Of a stretch of DNA of 19,346 nucleotides, positions 15,301 through 19,346 are shown one piece after another. The first letter of the stretch is position 1. Each line of letters begins with the position of its first letter. The notes beneath the pieces are model-generated. The model worked only from the letters and a program-made list of their open reading frames with translations, had not been told where the DNA came from and ran no database searches. The stretch covers positions 1-19,346 of the forward strand of contig URNE01000003.1 of NCBI GenBank assembly GCA_900549045.1, in the 5' to 3' direction. The position numbers and the translations under genes are program-made. Source of the DNA: an uncultured bacterium (GTDB taxonomy: Bacteria > Verrucomicrobiota > Lentisphaeria > Victivallales > UBA1829).

Positions 15301-16088
15301 TATGCGTCCTTTCTTGCCGAGGCAGTCGGCATGCAGTAGGGAAGCCCGTCTTTCCCCGTGAAGAATTCGGCTTCTATTTCAAAAATGTCGCGGAGGATTT
15401 CCGGTTTCATGAGTTCCGCCGGAGAGCCTGCGTAACGGACCGCCCGGTTGCGGAGCATGACAAGTTCATTGGAGCAGCGGACCGCAAGATTGAGATCGTG
15501 CAGAACCATGATGACCGTAATCCCGAAGTCGCGGTTGAGTTCGCGGATCATTTCGATGATTTCAAACTGACAGCAGACGTCGAGAAAGGTGGTCGGTTCG
15601 TCGAGTAGGAGCAGTTCCGGCTCCTGGGCGAGAGTCATGGCGATCCATGCGCGCTGCCGTTCCCCGCCGGAGAGCGACGGAATGGTGCGTTTGCGGAACG
15701 GCTCCATGCGTGTCATGCGGAGTGCGCGGGCGACGGCCTCGCGGTCCTGCGGTCCGGCGAAGTGTCCCGCGCGGCGGTGCGGAAAGCGTCCGCAGGCGAC
15801 GAGCTCTTCCACGGTCAGTTCGCCCGAAGCGTGATGAAGCTGGGGAAGAATCGCCATTCTGCGCGCGAGCTCTCCGGTGTCGTATTTGGAAACGGCGCGT
15901 CCGTCGAGCAGGACTTCCCCCGCGCGCGGCGTGAGGATGCGTCCGATGTTTTTGAGCAGAGTCGATTTTCCGCATCCGTTCGGGCCGAGCAGAGTGACGA
16001 TTCCGTGCGCGGGAATTTCCATGTTGACGTTGTCCAGAACGAGTTTTGCGCCGTATCCGGCGCAGAGGGCGCGTACTTCAACTTTCAT
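15300..16088 (-). CDS. ABC transporter ATP-binding protein, BtuD/FecE type
   Basis: This is the ATPase of a periplasmic-binding-protein-dependent importer of the iron-siderophore/heme/vitamin B12 class. The 262-residue protein has Walker A GPNGCGKST (35-43), signature LSGGERQR (139-146), Walker B LLLLDEP (159-165) and the switch histidine H197 in VLHDLN. It overlaps the permease gene by 11 bases, and AGGAGG lies seven bases before its ATG, the strongest ribosome site in the window. Its place in a cobalamin operon suggests corrinoid uptake (BtuD). The nearby heme-type radical SAM gene leaves heme or another tetrapyrrole chelate open, so I give no gene symbol. Confidence 0.93.
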   Translation of the reverse strand: MKVEVRALCAGYGAKLVLDNVNMEIPAHGIVTLLGPNGCGKSTLLKNIGRILTPRAGEVLLDGRAVSKYDTGELARRMAILPQLHHASGELTVEELVACGRFPHRRAGHFAGPQDREAVARALRMTRMEPFRKRTIPSLSGGERQRAWIAMTLAQEPELLLLDEPTTFLDVCCQFEIIEMIRELNRDFGITVIMVLHDLNLAVRCSNELVMLRNRAVRYAGSPAELMKPEILRDIFEIEAEFFTGKDGLPYCMPTASARKDA

Positions 16089-17085
16089 AGCGGTGCCTCC
16101 TGAGGAGCCAGAGAAAGAACGGGGGACCCATCAGCGCCATGATGATGCCGACGGGCAGTTCGGAGGGATCCATGACGAGACGCCCGATGGTGTCGCAGCT
16201 CACGACCATCAGCGCGCCGAAAAGGGCGGAGGCGGGGAGCAGGAAACGGTTGTCCGACCCGATCAGCATCCGCATGATGTGCGGCGCAATCAGTCCGACG
16301 AATCCGAGCAGACCCGCCACGCTGACCGCCGACGCCGCGAGCAGAGCCGCGGTCGCAATCAGCAGGAAGCGCACGCGCTCCGTTTTCAGCCCCAGCCCGA
16401 TTGCCACTTCATCGCCGAGCGCGAGGATGTTGAGTTTTCCGCCGAGCGAGAACGCCGCGAGAAACGCGGACAGCATGTAGAGCCCGACCTGCCGGATCTG
16501 ATGCCAGCTCCGCGCCGAGAGCGAGCCGATGGAGAAATCGAGGATTCCGCCCGCGCGTTCCGCGTTGAAGAGCAGAATGGTGCTGCTGAACGCACCGAGC
16601 ATTGCCGAAACCGCAACTCCGGCGAGAATCAGCCTGACGGGGCTCACGCCGCGTTTCCATGCGAGCAGATAGACGAGCAGCGCCGTCGCGAGCGATCCGC
16701 AGAACGCCGCCGGAACGAGCAGCGCTCCGAATTGCGGAAGCACGAGCATCACGATAATTCCCGCGAGCCCGCCTCCCGCCGAAACGCCGATGATTCCGGG
16801 AGACGCCAGCGGATTGCGCATCACGCCCTGGAGAATCGCGCCTGCGACGGCGAAGCATCCTCCGACCATCGCCCCGAGCAGAATGCGCGGAAGCCGGATG
16901 TTGAACAGAATCTGGTAGTTCACTCCCTCCGGACGGTTCCAGAGAGTTGAAATGATTTCGCTCAGCGGCAGTTTGAGGGAGCCGACCGAGAGGCTCAGCA
17001 GAATCGCGGCGGCAAGCAGAAGCAGCAGCAGAACGAGAGACGCGCCGCGTCCCGCCGCAGTTCTGAAAACCGATTTCAGTTGCAT
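16078..17085 (-). CDS. ABC transporter permease, BtuC/FecCD family
   Basis: The 335-residue protein is a polytopic inner-membrane permease of the FecCD/BtuC family, which normally forms a homodimer with ten helices per subunit. An N-terminal hydrophobic helix (about residues 17-35) is followed by NIRLPRILLGAMVGGCFAVAG, a highly typical family segment, then GIIGVSAGGGLAG. Further on are GLLGFVGLIAPHIMRMLIGSDNR and a C-terminal segment ending LWLLRRHR. Three bases separate it from the binding-protein stop, with AAAGGAG nine bases upstream of the ATG. Substrate class is cobalamin, heme or siderophore; neighbours favour a corrinoid or other tetrapyrrole. Confidence 0.94.
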   Translation of the reverse strand: MQLKSVFRTAAGRGASLVLLLLLLAAAILLSLSVGSLKLPLSEIISTLWNRPEGVNYQILFNIRLPRILLGAMVGGCFAVAGAILQGVMRNPLASPGIIGVSAGGGLAGIIVMLVLPQFGALLVPAAFCGSLATALLVYLLAWKRGVSPVRLILAGVAVSAMLGAFSSTILLFNAERAGGILDFSIGSLSARSWHQIRQVGLYMLSAFLAAFSLGGKLNILALGDEVAIGLGLKTERVRFLLIATAALLAASAVSVAGLLGFVGLIAPHIMRMLIGSDNRFLLPASALFGALMVVSCDTIGRLVMDPSELPVGIIMALMGPPFFLWLLRRHRYES

Positions 17086-17088
17086 GAT

Positions 17089-18012
17089 TCAAAACTCCTT
17101 TCCCGGGTACAGCAGCTTTGCCAGTTCCCGGAACGCTTCGGGATAGCGCGGTCCGGGCATGTAGAGAAACAGATCGACCGGCAGAAAATGAACGCGTCCG
17201 TTTTTTGCCGCGGAGAGAGTCTTCCACGCCGGACGGTCCATGAAATCGCGCCGGAATTTTTCCTTCAGTCCCTCCGCATCGCCCATCGTCGTGATGAAAA
17301 TGACGTCCGGATCATCCAGCAGCAGCTGTTCATAGCTGAACTGCGTCCGTCCCGGCTGTTCGGTCTTGCGGATGTTCTCCGCTCCGAGCATGGCCGCCAT
17401 CCGTCCGACGCTGAAGCCGGAGGATTCGAGGAGAAATCCGCCTCCGGATGCAAATATAAGCGCATATCGCGGTTTTTTCAAGCCTTTTGTTTTTGCACAG
17501 ACTGCTTCAACGTCGCGGACCACTTGCTTTGCGGCGGGAACGTCGGCGATTGTACGCCCGTTGAGGCGGCAGAAGAAGTCGAGGAGCGAGCTGAAATCGT
17601 CATAGGACCCGTATTCCACGCAAACTGCCGTGATTTCCATCCGGCGGAGCAGTTCCGCCGCCCGGTAGTGCCGGTTCACGCGCGAAGTGAGAATGACGAG
17701 ATCCGGTTTGAGCGCAACGATTTTTTCCGCGCTGGGCGTCGTTGAAACGCCGACGACCGGCAGATGCTTCATGGATTCCGGAATCGCGGTTTTGTCCCGC
17801 GCGGACGAGACGCCGACCGCCTTTCCCCCCGCCAGGTCCCACACCGGAGCGAGCGAGGCGTAGGCGACGATGACGCGCTGCGGGTTTTTCCTGATTGTGA
17901 CCTCCAGTCCGTCCGGCTGCCGGTATACGATGTTTTCTTTGTTTTCAGAGACGACGCCCCCGGTTGCGAGCAGAGCCGCGCCGAGCAGGATGATAAACAG
18001 AAAATTCCTCAT
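17089..18012 (-). CDS. Periplasmic substrate-binding protein of the ABC importer, BtuF/FecB type
   Basis: The 307-residue protein starts with a signal peptide (charged MRN followed by FLFIILLGAALLATGG). There is no cysteine in the first 30 residues, so it should be a soluble periplasmic protein rather than a lipoprotein. The mature part is a class III (helical-backbone) binding protein: PQRVIVAYASLAPVWDLAGG opens the first lobe, KIVALKPDLVILTSR closes its sheet, and YEQLLLDDPDVIFITTMG belongs to the second lobe. It precedes the permease and ATPase genes and starts one base after the radical SAM stop. Ligand cannot be read from the sequence; a corrinoid, heme or a siderophore are all possible, with corrinoid favoured by the operon. 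Confidence 0.9.
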   Translation of the reverse strand: MRNFLFIILLGAALLATGGVVSENKENIVYRQPDGLEVTIRKNPQRVIVAYASLAPVWDLAGGKAVGVSSARDKTAIPESMKHLPVVGVSTTPSAEKIVALKPDLVILTSRVNRHYRAAELLRRMEITAVCVEYGSYDDFSSLLDFFCRLNGRTIADVPAAKQVVRDVEAVCAKTKGLKKPRYALIFASGGGFLLESSGFSVGRMAAMLGAENIRKTEQPGRTQFSYEQLLLDDPDVIFITTMGDAEGLKEKFRRDFMDRPAWKTLSAAKNGRVHFLPVDLFLYMPGPRYPEAFRELAKLLYPGKEF

Positions 18013-18013
18013 T

Positions 18014-19315
18014 TCACATTCTCCACGCTTCCGCGAATTTTTCCATGATTTCCGATCCGGTCGCCGGACAGGCGAAACATCCGCGTTCCGTCAGACGGTA
18101 TCCGCCGAACCGTTCGGGGAACATCGTTTCTTTTGCGACCTGCGTTTCCGCCGCCTCCTTGAGCAGTTCCGCTGCGCGTTCCCGCAGCGGTTCCGGCACG
18201 AAGGGAAGCACGGACTCCGGATGGAGAGTCATACAGCAGTTGAGTTCTCCGCCGATGCGGGCGGACGCCGGGAAATCTCCGGGCATCCGTCCGGCCGCGG
18301 CAATCGGTTTTTCTCCGCGCAGAACCAGATCGCGGTAATCGGGCGCCGACGAGGTTTGTTTGAAGCGGAATTCGCCGAGCCGTCCCGCCGCGCCGAGTCC
18401 GAACGGAATGCAGGGCAGTTTCCATGCGGAAATGGCGTTGTAAAGATTGCGTTCGCGGGTTCCGAACGCGTAGTGTTTGAATGAAATCTTGTTCGCGCCT
18501 GCGGCTGCCATGCGTTCGGTGCAGAGACGGTACAGTTCAAAACATGCCTCTTCCGGCGGAATCTGCGGCATCTGTCCCGCGCGGATTTGCTCTGCGAGAC
18601 GGAGCCCCGGGTGAACATGAAAACGGTAGAAGGAGAATCCTGAGATTCCCGCGCGGCAGACGGCGTCAAGGTCTTCTGTGAGCTGTTCGGGCGTCTGCCC
18701 GGGAAGTCCGTAGAGAAGGTCGACCGTGACCGCCGCCTGATTGTACTTCATCGTCCGCTGGAGAGCTTCGAGAATGACCTCTTTTGCCGAGGCGCGTCCG
18801 AGAGCGCGGCGGAGTCCCGTATGAAAAGTCTGAACGCCGGCGGAGAAGCGGTTGACTCCGTTTTCGAGCGTGGCGTCGAGATGTGCGTCGTCGAGATCTT
18901 CGACGCGGGTTTCCCATGTGATTTCCGCATCGTTCGCCAGGGGGAGGGCGGATCGGAGTGCGGAGAGAATGCTGCGGACGTCGCCGGGGGCGAGGATTCC
19001 GGGAGAGCCGCCGCCGAAGTAGACTGCGTTGACGGTTCCGCGGATGCGCGGTCCCCAGTCCCGGATTTCCCGGATGAGGAGCTGTGCGTAATCGGCGATT
19101 TCCTGTTTTGTTCCTGTTCCCGAATAGAAGTTGCAGAACGTGCATCTGGTTCTGCAGAAGGGGATGTGCAGGTATGCGGTGCAGGATGAGTCAAGGTCTG
19201 AACCGAGTTCCGCGGACCACTTTTCCGCCGGGTTTTCGACGGGCGTCGATGGAAAGCCCATCAGTCCGCGCCGGACGGGCCGCGCGGGCGTTGAGAGATT
19301 CTGTCTTTTTTGCAT
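18014..19315 (-). CDS. ChuW/HutW-like radical SAM protein (HemN superfamily)
   Basis: The 433-residue protein is a HemN/HemW-superfamily radical SAM enzyme. The cluster motif is AYLHIPFCRTRCTFCNF, with C54, C58 and C61 as expected [4Fe-4S] ligands and phenylalanine where true HemN has a fourth cysteine. GGGSPG (101-106), VDLLYGLPGQTPEQL, and TRERNLYN (286-293) followed by PFGLGAAGRLGEF resemble the ChuW/HutW branch, known for anaerobic heme ring opening by methyl transfer. The C-terminus carries GCFACPATG. A TTG-started extension to 19342 exists, but the ATG at 19315 has AAAAGGGA four bases upstream. It is the first complete gene of the run. A role in heme degradation is the family precedent; a role in corrinoid metabolism is possible from context. 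Substrate is not established. Confidence 0.85.
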   Translation of the reverse strand: MQKRQNLSTPARPVRRGLMGFPSTPVENPAEKWSAELGSDLDSSCTAYLHIPFCRTRCTFCNFYSGTGTKQEIADYAQLLIREIRDWGPRIRGTVNAVYFGGGSPGILAPGDVRSILSALRSALPLANDAEITWETRVEDLDDAHLDATLENGVNRFSAGVQTFHTGLRRALGRASAKEVILEALQRTMKYNQAAVTVDLLYGLPGQTPEQLTEDLDAVCRAGISGFSFYRFHVHPGLRLAEQIRAGQMPQIPPEEACFELYRLCTERMAAAGANKISFKHYAFGTRERNLYNAISAWKLPCIPFGLGAAGRLGEFRFKQTSSAPDYRDLVLRGEKPIAAAGRMPGDFPASARIGGELNCCMTLHPESVLPFVPEPLRERAAELLKEAAETQVAKETMFPERFGGYRLTERGCFACPATGSEIMEKFAEAWRM

Positions 19316-19319
19316 GATG

Positions 19320-19327
19320 TCCCTTTT
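19320..19327 (-). promoter_or_regulatory. Ribosome binding site of the radical SAM gene
   Basis: The minus strand reads AAAAGGGA, ending four bases before the ATG at 19315. It supports this ATG over the in-frame TTG at 19342 as the start. No promoter or riboswitch can be judged because only about 20 more bases remain before the window edge. Confidence 0.5.
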
Positions 19328-19346
19328 GTGTTGCGCGCACAAATTT

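Noticed and set aside
18014..19315. True oxygen-independent coproporphyrinogen III dehydrogenase (HemN)
   Set aside because: The cluster motif is CxxxCxxCxF rather than CxxxCxxCxC, and TRERNLYN with the following glycine-rich segment fits ChuW/HutW better.

Overview
This window is a near-complete anaerobic (early cobalt insertion) cobalamin biosynthesis operon. Eighteen protein-coding genes all lie on the minus strand, so transcription runs from the right edge towards the left. Neighbouring genes overlap (1 to 20 bases) or are separated by at most 3 bases, and most have a good Shine-Dalgarno sequence inside the preceding gene. No rRNA, tRNA, CRISPR array, IS element or internal riboswitch was seen, and there is no intergenic room for one. 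The DNA is GC-rich. The substrate-binding protein has a cleavable-type signal sequence without a lipobox cysteine, which fits a diderm (Gram-negative) host. The pathway variant (cbiK, cbiD, cbiG, radical SAM enzyme) fits a strict or facultative anaerobe. Composition and fusion style suggest to me a gut-type anaerobe of the Lentisphaerota/Verrucomicrobiota or Bacteroidota kind, but this is a low-confidence inference.

Right part (about 15300-19315): a ChuW/HutW-like radical SAM protein, then a BtuF-BtuC-BtuD-type ABC importer (binding protein, permease, ATPase). These probably handle an imported tetrapyrrole (corrinoid or heme). The true start of the operon, with any promoter or cobalamin riboswitch, lies at or beyond the right edge.

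Middle part (about 4001-15300): corrin ring construction. A flavodoxin-CbiK fusion (cobalt chelatase) is followed by CbiL, a CobD-CbiP fusion (threonine-phosphate decarboxylase plus cobyric acid synthase), CbiC, CbiD, a CbiE-CbiT fusion, a CbiF-CbiG fusion, CbiH and CbiA. Together these convert sirohydrochlorin to cobalt-precorrin-8 and then through cobyrinic acid to cobyric acid.

Left part (about 149-4017): aminopropanol attachment and nucleotide loop assembly by CbiB, CobC, CobU, CobT and CobS, ending in cobalamin (or another cobamide, depending on the base supplied to CobT). Bases 1-148 are an AT-richer, gene-free stretch carrying two copies of an 18-base motif, each made of an octamer repeated in tandem.

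Not in the window: cbiJ/cobK (precorrin-6A reductase), a corrinoid adenosyltransferase, cobalt uptake genes, L-threonine kinase, lower-ligand synthesis (bluB or bza genes) and sirohydrochlorin synthesis. The most interesting points are the two unusual fusions (flavodoxin-CbiK and CobD-CbiP) and the heme-degradation-type radical SAM gene at the head of a cobalamin operon.
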